Source: Nitrosopumilaceae archaeon
GTDB taxonomy: Archaea; Thermoproteota; Nitrososphaeria; Nitrososphaerales; Nitrosopumilaceae
Direction of reading: 5' to 3'
Length of the DNA: 64,000 nt
Assembly (NCBI GenBank): GCA_035631875.1
Contig: DASQHX010000013.1
Location: 124,001-188,000 of the forward strand
The notes under the pieces were generated by a model. It made no database searches. It had not been told where the DNA came from and saw only the letters and a program-made list of their open reading frames with translations. Position 1 is the first letter of the stretch. Each line of letters opens with the position of its first letter. Below, in pieces: positions 53,279 through 61,832 of this stretch. The position numbers were made by a program, and so were the translations under genes.

Positions 53279-55402
53279 ATGATGGTGGCAAAAATAAGAC
53301 AATCATTACTTGACGCAAGAATACTCCAGGACTCAGTAACAAAGCTCAATCCAATCTATCTTGCCAAAAAAAGTCCAGTAATGTTTGCAGTCGAAGTTGG
53401 ATTCTTCTTGGTATTTGGAATTGCTTTATTGCAAAATGCATCTTCAGAATTTGTAAATGAAAACCGTGTATTCTATATCGAATCAGCAATAATTCTAATC
53501 GTCACAGTTTGGTTTGCGACGTATTCTGAATCTCTCTCGGAAGCTCAAGCAAGAGCAAAGGTTGATTCCCTTAGGAGTCTTGAAAAAGAAGTTCAGGCAA
53601 AAAAGATGGTTGATGGAAAAGAGGTCATAGTGTCTTCTATCAGCCTCAAACCAGGAGACAGGGTTCGGGTTTACGCAGGTGAGATAATTCCAAGAGATGG
53701 CATTATAGCAGATGGGAAGGCATTCATAGATGAATCCATGATGACTGGAGAATCAGATCCTGTCTTCAAGGAAAAGGACAATCCAGTACTTGGAGGAACC
53801 AAAGTTGCAAATGACAAAATAATAGTTGAGATCACTGCAGAGGCTGGCAAGAGCTTTCTTGATGAGATGGTAGGATTAATTGAAAGTGCAACCAGACCAA
53901 AGACAAAAAACGAAATTGCTCTAACCATATTACTTGCAGGTCTTTCATTAATTTTCATAACTGTGGTTGGTACGATGCTGTTCTTTGGATATTATCTAGG
54001 ATACCGTATGGATATCTCTGTACTTTTCGCATTGCTTGTGGCACTCATGCCAACTACCATAGGAGCACTGATGCCTGCAATAGGTATAGCCGGAATTAAC
54101 AGGTTAGCAAGGGATAACATTGTAGTCAAATCAGGAAAAGGAGTAGAAGCTGCAGGAGACTGTGATGTTCTGATCCTGGACAAGACTGGAACAATTACTG
54201 AAGGTGCACGTCGAGCTATTGCATTTGTTCCGATGGAAAAGTTTACAGAAAGAGACATTGTTGAAGCTGCTTATGCAGCATCTTTTAACGACGCTACACA
54301 TGAAGGAAAAACCATAATTGAACTTGCAAATGAGAAAAAAATTGAACCTTCGTTTATGATGGAAGTTCTGGCAGCAAGGCCTATTGATTTTAGTTCAGAA
54401 ACACGTTTTAGTGGTATTGAGTTATCACCAAAGAAAAAAACATTTGCAACACAAGATTCGATTTCAAAAACATCTGGTGAAACAAAAACTAGAGTTTCAG
54501 CCAGAGTAGAAGAGCTGGAGGAGTCCAACACCCAAGTAAGAATCCTAAAAGGTGCTGTTGAAGCTATCTTGAAGATTGCTCAAAATGTAAACGAACCAGA
54601 ATTGCGATGGAAAGCACAGGAAATATCAAAGACTGGGGGCACTCCACTTGCTGTTGCAATAAATGATGAGATAATAGGACTTGTCTCACTTAAGGACAAT
54701 CTAAAAAAAGATATTCGAGAAAAGCTTGACGAAGTTCATGTGTCTGGCATAAGCACAGTTATGATCACAGGAGATAATCTTCTTACAGCTCAAATGATAG
54801 CAAAGGAAGCAAATATTGATCAAGTCATAGCTGAAGCCAAGCCCACCGACAAGCTAAACAGAGTAGTAGAAGAACAAGTAAAGGGTCATGTTGTAGGAAT
54901 GATTGGTGATGGTACCAACGATGCACCAGCACTTGCCAAAGCAGACATAGGACTTGCAATGCATCGTGGAACAGCAGCTGCAAGAGAGGCAGCCAACATG
55001 GTTGACCTTGATTCTGATCCTTCAAAGATACTCAATGTGGTAAAGCTTGGAAAGCAATTACTTATGACACGAGGCGCAATCACCACATTTTCCATTGCAA
55101 ATGATGTTGCAAAATATTTTGCAATTCTTCCTGCAATGTTCTCCAAGGTAAATCCAAAGATGGAATTACTTAATTTAATGCAGCTTCACAGTCCTGAAAG
55201 TGCCGTTTTATCTACGTTGATATTTAATGCAATAATAATTCCCATACTAATTCCATTATCGCTCAGAGGTGTCAAATACAAGCCAGAAGCCCCGCAGAGG
55301 ACATTTGTAAAAAATATGCTCATATACGGAGTGGGAGGAGTTCTTCTTCCATTTGCAGGAATAAAGGCAATCGACTTGGTAGTGTCAGTGTTTTGGAGAT
55401 GA
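53279..55402 (+). CDS. kdpB: Potassium-transporting ATPase, ATP-hydrolysing subunit KdpB
   Basis: 707-residue P-type ATPase. Actuator loop MMTGESDPV, phosphorylation site LILDKTGTITEGAR, hinge MIGDGTNDAPALAKADIGLAM. Membrane helices are complete and carry the extended N-terminal KdpB arrangement. Two ATGs (53279, 53282) follow AGGTGAT. A 30-residue Ser/Thr/Lys-rich insertion (around QDSISKTSGETKTRVSARVE) is present in the nucleotide-binding domain, longer than in E. coli. Confidence 0.96.
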   Translation: MMVAKIRQSLLDARILQDSVTKLNPIYLAKKSPVMFAVEVGFFLVFGIALLQNASSEFVNENRVFYIESAIILIVTVWFATYSESLSEAQARAKVDSLRSLEKEVQAKKMVDGKEVIVSSISLKPGDRVRVYAGEIIPRDGIIADGKAFIDESMMTGESDPVFKEKDNPVLGGTKVANDKIIVEITAEAGKSFLDEMVGLIESATRPKTKNEIALTILLAGLSLIFITVVGTMLFFGYYLGYRMDISVLFALLVALMPTTIGALMPAIGIAGINRLARDNIVVKSGKGVEAAGDCDVLILDKTGTITEGARRAIAFVPMEKFTERDIVEAAYAASFNDATHEGKTIIELANEKKIEPSFMMEVLAARPIDFSSETRFSGIELSPKKKTFATQDSISKTSGETKTRVSARVEELEESNTQVRILKGAVEAILKIAQNVNEPELRWKAQEISKTGGTPLAVAINDEIIGLVSLKDNLKKDIREKLDEVHVSGISTVMITGDNLLTAQMIAKEANIDQVIAEAKPTDKLNRVVEEQVKGHVVGMIGDGTNDAPALAKADIGLAMHRGTAAAREAANMVDLDSDPSKILNVVKLGKQLLMTRGAITTFSIANDVAKYFAILPAMFSKVNPKMELLNLMQLHSPESAVLSTLIFNAIIIPILIPLSLRGVKYKPEAPQRTFVKNMLIYGVGGVLLPFAGIKAIDLVVSVFWR

Positions 55403-55409
55403 CATAGAT

Positions 55410-55892
55410 ATGAGAACACTAAAGAGCAAAGTATTTTCTCCGTCGATAAGGGTCGTCATACTGATGATCATTACAACCGGAATTGCATATCCTTTACTTG
55501 TTACAGCTATAGGTCAGACAGTACTTCCATCCCAATCAAATGGTAGCCAGATTATTCTCAATGGTAAAGTGGTTGGCTCAGAGCTCATCGCTCAAAGCTT
55601 TGATTCTCCAAAGTTTTTCCATCCTAGAAATTCTACTGATTCAGGATCAGGTGTAGATCCAGACATTACCCCAAACAGTGCTATTTCCCAGATACCTGCA
55701 ATAAGCAGTGCAACTGGAATACCTGTTAATGCGTTAAAGACACTAGTTGATCTTGATATTGCAAGAAACAAGGAAACAAACGCTCTAGTATTTGCACCAG
55801 ACTACGTCAACGCATTGAATCTCAATATAGAACTGGTAAAACAATATCCAGAAGTATATGCACAAGAGATTTCAGCAAAGGGGGGAACTTGA
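55410..55892 (+). CDS. kdpC: Potassium-transporting ATPase, KdpC subunit
   Basis: 160 residues. One N-terminal membrane helix (VVILMIITTGIAYPLLVTAI) and an extracytoplasmic domain with the typical RNSTDSGSGVDPDITPNSA and VDLDIARNKETNALVF segments. It stabilises the KdpA-KdpB complex. Follows kdpB by seven bases. Confidence 0.95.
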   Translation: MRTLKSKVFSPSIRVVILMIITTGIAYPLLVTAIGQTVLPSQSNGSQIILNGKVVGSELIAQSFDSPKFFHPRNSTDSGSGVDPDITPNSAISQIPAISSATGIPVNALKTLVDLDIARNKETNALVFAPDYVNALNLNIELVKQYPEVYAQEISAKGGT

Positions 55893-55893
55893 C

Positions 55894-55980
55894 ATGGATG
55901 GCATCTTGATAACATTTGTTATGTCACTTGCAATAGCTGGAGGAGTATTGATGTATTCCCTGTTACGAGCTGAAAAATAA
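55894..55980 (+). CDS. kdpF: KdpF-like membrane peptide, 28 aa
   Basis: ATG one base after the kdpC stop. A single hydrophobic helix (LITFVMSLAIAGGVLMYSLL) ends in LLRAEK, much like the end of bacterial KdpF (ALLRPE/INAE). KdpF normally precedes kdpA and stabilises the complex; here it comes after kdpC. Size and tail support the call, but at this length similarity alone is weak. Confidence 0.65.
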   Translation: MDGILITFVMSLAIAGGVLMYSLLRAEK

Positions 55981-55981
55981 A

Positions 55982-56299
55982 ATGGCTGTAGAAGGCTACG
56001 AAACTATCGTACTTGCTGGAATGATGATGTTACTAGTTTGGTATGTCAGTTTACCATACGATAATGTTTTGTTTAATGTATGGGATAACACAGCAAACAA
56101 AGACCCAAGAGGTAATCATGATCTTCAATATCCATTACATACGACTGGAACAATAGTGCAACAAGTGGATAATCTTTTCAACATAGGTTACATCATAGAA
56201 GGAATCGCTAAAACAATAGTGTATTTTGCGGTTCCAGCTACAATTCTTTTCAAGATGTTCATAACTGTAAAAAGGGAATTGCGATTCAATTTTACTTGA
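55982..56299 (+). CDS. Membrane protein at the end of the kdp operon, 105 aa
   Basis: ATG one base after the kdpF-like stop. An N-terminal helix (ETIVLAGMMMLLVWYVSLPY) and a C-terminal helix (TIVYFAVPATILFKMFITV), with a polar loop of about 45 residues rich in Asp/Asn/His (WDNTANKDPRGNHDLQYP) between. Not a KdpA/B/C/D/E/F protein known to me. Its position suggests a role with the Kdp pump, such as an accessory or regulatory subunit. Confidence 0.6.
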   Translation: MAVEGYETIVLAGMMMLLVWYVSLPYDNVLFNVWDNTANKDPRGNHDLQYPLHTTGTIVQQVDNLFNIGYIIEGIAKTIVYFAVPATILFKMFITVKRELRFNFT

Positions 56300-56465
56300 A
56301 TCTATTGGATTTATGAACTTGCTCTATATGATAGAACAAAATATTTATTGTTAAATATCGAAATGTGATGTTATTAATCATGTTATATACGGTGCTGTTA
56401 AGTTATTGTCGCCTTTTCTCTCTGTTAAGTCTCATCACCTTTGAAGGGTTCCGTCAAGTTGTCGT

Positions 56466-56488
56466 CGGTTTTTCTCAGTCAAAAACCG
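56466..56488. terminator. Inverted repeat between kdp operon end and response regulator
   Basis: CGGTTTTT (56466-56473) and AAAAACCG (56481-56488) with a 7-base loop. It lies between the converging kdp tail gene and the response regulator. Could be a bidirectional terminator; archaeal terminators more often rely on T-runs only. Confidence 0.35.
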
Positions 56489-56492
56489 TCGG

Positions 56493-56879
56493 TTATAAAC
56501 GAGGATTGATTTTTACCTCTTTCATTAGATATTCCATTAGATGTGTACCTGAAATCGGTTTTTTTATAAAATGTCTTTGATCTAATTCAGGAAATGCTTT
56601 GGTAAATTCGTGACGATATTCTTCATAGGCTGTAAGGAAAAATATATTGGAATTGTCATCTTTTTTCATTAACTCTCGATATAATTGAAATCCATTCATT
56701 TTTGGCATTCGAATATCGAGGATGATTAGATCGTAAAAATTTGGTTTGAAATCTTCTAAGGCTTTTTGAGGATCAATATAGGTATCAGTCTGAAACCCTC
56801 TACCTTCCAAAAATTTCTTAATGGAATTTGCAATATCGGATTCGTCATCTACAATGAGAACTTTCAAAGTCTTGTTCAT
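56493..56879 (-). CDS. Single-domain response regulator (CheY-like)
   Basis: About 128 residues from ATG 56879 (an upstream start would add four). Acidic pair VLIVDDESD, phospho-acceptor in DLIILDIRMPK, Thr in FFLTAYEEY and Lys in FIKKPI. No output domain. Its position beyond the kdp tail is convergent, so it is not a KdpE. A cognate kinase is not in the window. Confidence 0.88.
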   Translation of the reverse strand: MNKTLKVLIVDDESDIANSIKKFLEGRGFQTDTYIDPQKALEDFKPNFYDLIILDIRMPKMNGFQLYRELMKKDDNSNIFFLTAYEEYRHEFTKAFPELDQRHFIKKPISGTHLMEYLMKEVKINPRL

Positions 56880-56936
56880 TGACCACCCCAACCATTTTGC
56901 ATATTAGTATTATGTAAGATTCTTCTATAACTTTTT

Positions 56937-57112
56937 CTAATTGATGATTAGCCTGTCAAATATCTTTAATTTTCGTTCTACAATCATTACCCATTCATAG
57001 CTTAATCCAATACAATCAGGATCAAGACAATCCAATTCCTTTCTACACAAAGGACAAAGATGATCCTTCTTTAATCCTCTAACGACCTTTTCTCTGACTC
57101 TAATCTCACCAT
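56937..57112 (-). pseudogene. Small zinc-binding protein gene, possibly frameshifted
   Basis: The minus strand encodes DHLCPLCRKELDCLDPDC then a helical tail (EWVMIVERKLKIFDRLI), a Cys4 motif. This frame has no ATG/GTG/TTG start. A coiled-coil frame just upstream (ATG 57112; MVRLESEKRSLED then stop) would join it if one A were added to the AAAA run near 57090. Either a recent frameshift, a sequencing error, or slippage. If intact it would be about 57 residues. Confidence 0.4.
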
Positions 57113-57165
57113 TCTATCTCTCTGTGCCTCAAGTTGTGCCTTTAAATTAGAAAAATTTTTACCAA

Positions 57166-57732
57166 TTAAGGGTTTTGTGTCCTGATTACCTTGTCTTCAG
57201 TAACTATGAAATTCATTTTAATATCATGCTCATCACGAGGAAATGATCTGATTACCTGTTTTGCATATGATAGAGCAATTGTTGTGGATCTTTTTCCATG
57301 CAGATATCTGTCATAGTACCCAAATCCGTATCCTAGTCTGAATCCATCTTTTGATAGTGCAATTGCAGGAACAATTACGACATCTAAATTTTTTACCATA
57401 TCACACTTGTCTTTTGGCTCCATGACAGAAAAATTTCCTGGCTCTAGTTCTGAAAAATTTGAAATCTTTTTGAATATGAGATCGTTTTTTATAACCTTTG
57501 GTAATGCCAATTCTTTTCCTGCATTTAGTATTTCTTGGAGTATGTCCTGTGTACGAACCTCACTTCCAATTGAATAATACGCTCCAATTGTTTTTGCGTT
57601 TCTATACAACTCTATCTTTCTTAGGTTGTCTTGAATTTCCTTGCTTGTAATTTTGATAAAATCAGGAGATAATCCGTCACGTGCATCTAATAGCTGCTTT
57701 CGCAGTCTTGCTTTTTCAACGACTTGAGACAA
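57166..57732 (-). CDS. 5-formyltetrahydrofolate cyclo-ligase
   Basis: 188 residues. Converts 5-formyl-THF to methenyl-THF with ATP. The ATP segment RKQLLDARDGLSPDF lies near the start, and the substrate loop DGFRLGYGFGYYDRYL is diagnostic. It overlaps folD by 17 bases, so the two are translated together and supply one-carbon units for purine synthesis (PurN is 1.3 kb away). Start ambiguous by a few codons. Confidence 0.92.
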   Translation of the reverse strand: MSQVVEKARLRKQLLDARDGLSPDFIKITSKEIQDNLRKIELYRNAKTIGAYYSIGSEVRTQDILQEILNAGKELALPKVIKNDLIFKKISNFSELEPGNFSVMEPKDKCDMVKNLDVVIVPAIALSKDGFRLGYGFGYYDRYLHGKRSTTIALSYAKQVIRSFPRDEHDIKMNFIVTEDKVIRTQNP

Positions 57733-58585
57733 ATTCTTTACTAATTGAAGCAGCAGTGACAGTGTTCTTTAAAAGCATCGCTATTGTCATGGGCCCAACT
57801 CCCCCTGGAACAGGAGTTGCAAATGATGCTTTTTTGATGACATTTTCGTAGTCTACATCACCTACAAGCTTTCCGTCTTTTCTGCTTGTTCCAACATCAA
57901 TTACAATGGCACCATCTGGTACCATGTCTGCAGTTAGTGTAAATTTTGACCTGTCCCCTATTGCGGTAATTATGATATCTGCAGAAAGACAGTGTTGTTT
58001 TAGGTTTTTTGTTTTGGAATGACACGTGGTAACTGTGGCATTTTTTTCAAGCATCAAATGGTATAGTGGCTTTCCAACAAGATGGCTTCGATTTATGATT
58101 ACGACATTTTTGCCTGATAGTTCGATTTTGTAATAATCAAATAATTCCATTATTCCTGAAGGTGTACATGGCTTTAGAATTGCTCTTCCTGATGCCATCA
58201 ATCCAACATTATATGGTGTCAGACCGTCCACATCCTTTATTGGAGAGATTCGTGATGTGGTAGAAAATTCGTCTAATTGTTTTGGTAGGGGAAGCTGGAC
58301 TAAAATTCCATGCACTGCATTATCCTTGTTTAGTAAATCAATTAATGAATTCATCTCTTGCTGGGAAAATGATTCTGGCAATCTGTGATCTTTGGTTTCA
58401 ATTCCTACCTCTGAGCATGCCTTTTGTTTATTGGAAACATATGTCATCGAAGCTGGATTTTCTCCCACCAATACTGTTGCAAGACATGGTGTGACTCCTT
58501 CTTCTCTTAGTACTTCGGCAGCTATTCTTACTCTATCTTTGACAGAATTTGCTACTGCAATGCCGTCTATTTTTTGCCCAGTCAA
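57716..58585 (-). CDS. folD: Methylenetetrahydrofolate dehydrogenase/cyclohydrolase
   Basis: 289 residues, TTG 58585. Bifunctional: oxidises methylene-THF to methenyl-THF and hydrolyses it to 10-formyl-THF. The catalytic YVSNKQKACSEVGI (Lys), HGILVQLPLPKQLD, and NAD(P) fold INRSHLVGKPLYHLM are seen, with PVPGGVGPMTIAMLLKNT near the end. First gene of a two-gene operon with the cyclo-ligase. The product 10-formyl-THF is the PurN substrate. Confidence 0.96.
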   Translation of the reverse strand: MTGQKIDGIAVANSVKDRVRIAAEVLREEGVTPCLATVLVGENPASMTYVSNKQKACSEVGIETKDHRLPESFSQQEMNSLIDLLNKDNAVHGILVQLPLPKQLDEFSTTSRISPIKDVDGLTPYNVGLMASGRAILKPCTPSGIMELFDYYKIELSGKNVVIINRSHLVGKPLYHLMLEKNATVTTCHSKTKNLKQHCLSADIIITAIGDRSKFTLTADMVPDGAIVIDVGTSRKDGKLVGDVDYENVIKKASFATPVPGGVGPMTIAMLLKNTVTAASISKEFVSSR

Positions 58586-58722
58586 ACTAGCTTTAGGTAC
58601 GTTTTAGGATATTTAATCCTTGGAACGTTAATTCTCTGAACTGTTGAAATTTTCCCTGTATACCATTTATTTCCATTTATTTACGCCTGATTAGATTGAT
58701 TAATGGAATCAGAAAACATAGT

Positions 58723-59046
58723 ATGTTGAAAATCCAGTTTGACACAAACCAATTCCTAAAAGATATCTCAAAAGGCAAATCATATTTTCACACATTTATC
58801 AACAAAGAAAATCTGGCAGCAGGAATCATACTATTAAAGCCTGGAGATAAAGACACCCAAGGGCCACATGACAGCGATGAAATTTATTATATTATACGCG
58901 GAGACGGCTTTCTAAATATTGATGGAAAAGACCATTCCATATCAGAAGGAATGTCATACTATGTTGCAAAAAACATACAACACAAATTTCATGGAAACAA
59001 AAAAGAGCTAGTTGTATTGTATTTTTTTGGCGGGCCAGATTCCTAG
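58723..59046 (+). CDS. Cupin-domain protein
   Basis: 107 residues from ATG 58723. Single cupin beta-barrel: motif 1 GPHDSDEIYYIIRGDGFLNI keeps one His and the Glu typical of the metal site; motif 2 ends with HKFHGNKKELVVLYFF (His). It probably binds a metal and a small molecule; substrate unknown. It converges on purN with a 4-base overlap. Confidence 0.85.
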   Translation: MLKIQFDTNQFLKDISKGKSYFHTFINKENLAAGIILLKPGDKDTQGPHDSDEIYYIIRGDGFLNIDGKDHSISEGMSYYVAKNIQHKFHGNKKELVVLYFFGGPDS

Positions 59047-59660
59047 GAAATTACTGTCTTTCTTCCCTTTACTCTAATTCTTTTTTCTGCAAAAAGCTTG
59101 ACTGCCTTTGGATAGATCTTGTGCTCTTTGGCAAGAATCTTCTCTGAAAGACTTTTTTCAGTATCGCTATCTTTTACCTTGACTATACTTTGTAAAATGA
59201 TTGGCCCAGTATCAACTCCTTCATCTACAAAATGAACTGTACAGCCAGAATACTTGACACCATATTCTACTGCCTGTTTTTGTGAATGCAATCCTGGAAA
59301 CGAAGGCAATACTGCAGGATGTATGTTCATTATTTTTCCTTTAAAATGCCTGATAAACTCTGGACTCAATATTCTCATAAATCCTGCAAGACAGACAAGA
59401 CCATTTCTTGGAGTAACACCATATTTTTCTAAGACTGCAACAATTTTTGTGTCATACTCCCAATTTGCGCCTGTGATTCCAGTACTCTCTATTATCTCAG
59501 TTTTCACACCAAGTTGTTTTGCAATTTTTATTCCCTTTGCATCTGGTTTATTTGATATTACAACTGCAGGTTTTATTGGAATTTTACCTTTCTTGACTGA
59601 TTTTAGAATAGCTTCCATGTTGCTGCCCCGGCCAGAAATCAATATGCCAAGATTTATCAT
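59043..59660 (-). CDS. purN: Phosphoribosylglycinamide formyltransferase
   Basis: 205 residues. Transfers a formyl group from 10-formyl-THF to GAR in purine synthesis. Motifs: ISGRGSNMEAIL, MNIHPAVLPSFPGLH (catalytic Asn-His) and GCTVHFVDEGVDTGPII (catalytic Asp). Complete, ATG 59660. Confidence 0.95.
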   Translation of the reverse strand: MINLGILISGRGSNMEAILKSVKKGKIPIKPAVVISNKPDAKGIKIAKQLGVKTEIIESTGITGANWEYDTKIVAVLEKYGVTPRNGLVCLAGFMRILSPEFIRHFKGKIMNIHPAVLPSFPGLHSQKQAVEYGVKYSGCTVHFVDEGVDTGPIILQSIVKVKDSDTEKSLSEKILAKEHKIYPKAVKLFAEKRIRVKGRKTVIS

Positions 59661-59796
59661 GGTATGACTATTTCATATTGTAAATAAACACTTTACTAAT
59701 CGTATATTAAAAATTTGAATTAATTGGATTTCTTTACACATGTGTAGCTCAATCAGATGAGTTTGTAGAGAAAAAAAATTAAAGAAAGTAGTGTAC

Positions 59797-60042
59797 TTAC
59801 TTTCTAATCTTTAGCCCTATTTTTGCAGCTAGTCCCCATGAAAGTAAAGTGAAACCAATTGGAAACACTCCACTTGTTAGGACTGACGAAATACCCTGTA
59901 TTGATATTCCGTTGTTGCTGTATGCGGCTAGGGCTATTGGCAATGCTGCCAAGCCAATGACAGTCACTTTCTTTTGGACCGTCAAGGCGCCGTGTTGGTT
60001 TTGTAGTTCTGTTGTCATGTTTATCTGATTCCTAAACGACAT
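59797..60042 (-). CDS. Small membrane protein, about 81 aa
   Basis: A basic/polar N-terminus (start could be ATG 60042 or the ATG at residue 9) followed by two hydrophobic stretches (VTVIGLAALPIALAAY and FTLLSWGLAAKIGL) and a basic tail KIRK. Two-helix membrane hairpin. No family recognised. Divergent from the AsnC regulator, so it is a possible target of it. Confidence 0.55.
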   Translation of the reverse strand: MSFRNQINMTTELQNQHGALTVQKKVTVIGLAALPIALAAYSNNGISIQGISSVLTSGVFPIGFTLLSWGLAAKIGLKIRK

Positions 60043-60076
60043 GCATCTATTTAGAATCGGCCTAACTTTTGATTAC

Positions 60077-60130
60077 ACTTTGGTTCTGTTGTTGAACTTT
60101 TTGACAACTTTGGTTCAAGTTTTGAACTTT
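60077..60130 (+). repeat. Two 24-bp direct repeats at 30-bp period
   Basis: ACTTTGGTTC-5 bases-TTGAACTTT occurs at 60077-60100 and again at 60107-60130. Each unit contains GTTC/GAAC inverted halves. The 30-bp period equals three helical turns, as expected for cooperative binding on one face. Located just before the AsnC regulator and after the divergent membrane gene. Confidence 0.6.
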
Positions 60131-60164
60131 GATGCCTATTTTGAAATTTTTCGCTGATTATTTC

Positions 60165-60731
60165 ATGGATGATCTGGATAGGCTAATTTTGAATTTGTTA
60201 ATATCAAACGGCAGAATCTCGGCACGAAATATTGTTAAGATATTAGAAGAAAAAGGAGTCAAAATCTCTGAGAGAGGAGTAGGAAAGAGAATGGCAAAAC
60301 TAGAGCAGGACAAGGTTATTCTTGGTTATACAACAATGGTAGATCTTCAAAAGGTCAACATGGCAACCACGCGTCTTGTTACTGTAAAATTCACATCCCC
60401 TAGAGACTTTTTACAAAGAATGGAGGCAATGAAGAAATATCTTACAGAATCTCCATTTTGTGATTTCTCTGCTAGAACAAATGGAGACATTGACTGGATG
60501 GAGATAAAATTCTTCAATAACCATGAACAGGCAAAAAAAGAAGAAGACTTGTACCGTTCTTGGTTTGGTGATATAATTGAGGATTACAAATCATATGATC
60601 TGGATATTCAAAAGTGGGGATGGCAGATATTTGATGAATCAAATTTTGATAGATTCATACAACAAGCAATAACAAATGAGCAACCTGTTCTTGCCCCAAG
60701 TCCACCGCCTACTTCAAAAATATACCGTTAA
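60165..60731 (+). CDS. Lrp/AsnC-type HTH regulator
   Basis: 188 residues from ATG 60165, where the HTH begins (MDDLDRLILNLLISNGRIS; ATG 60132 is possible). HTH second half KISERGVGKRMAKLEQDKVI. The rest is an unusual ligand domain, richer in charged residues than a standard RAM domain (FCDFSARTNGDIDWMEIKFF). Divergent promoter region has the tandem 24-bp repeats at 60077-60130, a likely autoregulatory site. Confidence 0.82.
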   Translation: MDDLDRLILNLLISNGRISARNIVKILEEKGVKISERGVGKRMAKLEQDKVILGYTTMVDLQKVNMATTRLVTVKFTSPRDFLQRMEAMKKYLTESPFCDFSARTNGDIDWMEIKFFNNHEQAKKEEDLYRSWFGDIIEDYKSYDLDIQKWGWQIFDESNFDRFIQQAITNEQPVLAPSPPPTSKIYR

Positions 60732-60848
60732 AGATAGTTTTTAGCTCAGATTAAGATCCATAATTGAATTAGAAACTAAAAATTTGATTATGTATAATGT
60801 GGTTGCAGATCAATCTAGCAATTTATATCTGATTGATTTGTCTGAAAT

Positions 60849-61832
60849 TTGGATTTGGCTCAAACTGTCAAAATGACATCAAATGGTATAGTATCAGTAC
60901 AAAACGGAACAAAAATACATCTTGATCCAAAGCGAGCAACAAGTGATGGAATAGCATTTGTCTCCCATGCACATATGGATCATCTGCATAATCAAAATGG
61001 AGGCCTGCTTTTAACAACCAGACAGACAAGCGAGATTGCAAAGCTTCGAGGATATAATATTGAAAACTATATCGAAGAGTATGAGGATTTTTCCATGGTG
61101 GACACAGGCCATATCCTGGGTGCACGAGGCCTTGCATTTGGTGATGTGTTTTACACTGGTGATATCTGCACCAGAGATAGAGGTTTTATGAAAGGAGCCA
61201 AGGTGCCAAAATGCAAGACGCTAATCACAGAGTGCACATTTGGGCTACCAGAATTTACCTTTCCTGGAATTGATGAGACAGTCAAAAAGGTAAACGGTAT
61301 AATATCTGAAATGTACTCTAAAGGAAAGCCAGTCATCTTACTAGGGTATGAGCTTGGAAAGGCGCAGATTCTATCATATTTGTTTGGTCACTGGGAACCA
61401 TTTTACCATGATTCCATAAAACGCGTAAATGACTTGTATAAAAATTTTGGAATAGACCTAAATGATTCTGTTGGACACACAGAAGCTGAAAAAAATGGAC
61501 TACTTGACAAAACCCCCTGGGTTATGATTGCGCCAAACTTGGGTGCAAAAAACCAGTTCATACAAGACATGAAATCAAAGTATGATGCAATAACAATTGG
61601 CTTTAGCGGCTGGGCTCAATCTAACAGATTTTCATTTGCAAGACAGCATGATTATTCCATCACTCTTAGTGATCATTGTGATTACAATGAACTTGTAGAG
61701 TTGGTAAAAAGATGCAGCCCAGAAAAAATCTACACCATACATGGCTTTGTTGAAGAGTTTGCAAGTGATTTATCCAAGATGGGCTTTGATGCACAACCTC
61801 TAAAAGAAAATTCACTTGACGAATTTCTCTAA
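60849..61832 (+). CDS. Metallo-beta-lactamase-fold RNA exonuclease-like protein
   Basis: 327 residues. Zinc motif SHAHMDHLH near residue 38, GHILGARGLAFG with the next His, FYTGDICTRD with the bridging Asp, and a final His in TIHGFVEEFA. Resembles the beta-CASP/mRNA 3'-processing exonuclease-like group (YSH1-related) in archaea. Substrate not proven. TTG 60849 is suggested by a TATA box at 60822-60829; ATG 60873 is possible. It overlaps convergent uvrC by 4 bases. Confidence 0.83.
   Translation: MDLAQTVKMTSNGIVSVQNGTKIHLDPKRATSDGIAFVSHAHMDHLHNQNGGLLLTTRQTSEIAKLRGYNIENYIEEYEDFSMVDTGHILGARGLAFGDVFYTGDICTRDRGFMKGAKVPKCKTLITECTFGLPEFTFPGIDETVKKVNGIISEMYSKGKPVILLGYELGKAQILSYLFGHWEPFYHDSIKRVNDLYKNFGIDLNDSVGHTEAEKNGLLDKTPWVMIAPNLGAKNQFIQDMKSKYDAITIGFSGWAQSNRFSFARQHDYSITLSDHCDYNELVELVKRCSPEKIYTIHGFVEEFASDLSKMGFDAQPLKENSLDEFL

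Noticed and set aside
56365-56580. Open frame of 71 codons on the plus strand
   Set aside because: Overlaps the end of the response regulator and an inverted repeat; composition not protein-like.
59743-59761. GTAGCTCAATCAGATGAG resembles a tRNA D-arm
   Set aside because: No acceptor stem, anticodon stem or T-loop around it; only a chance match.
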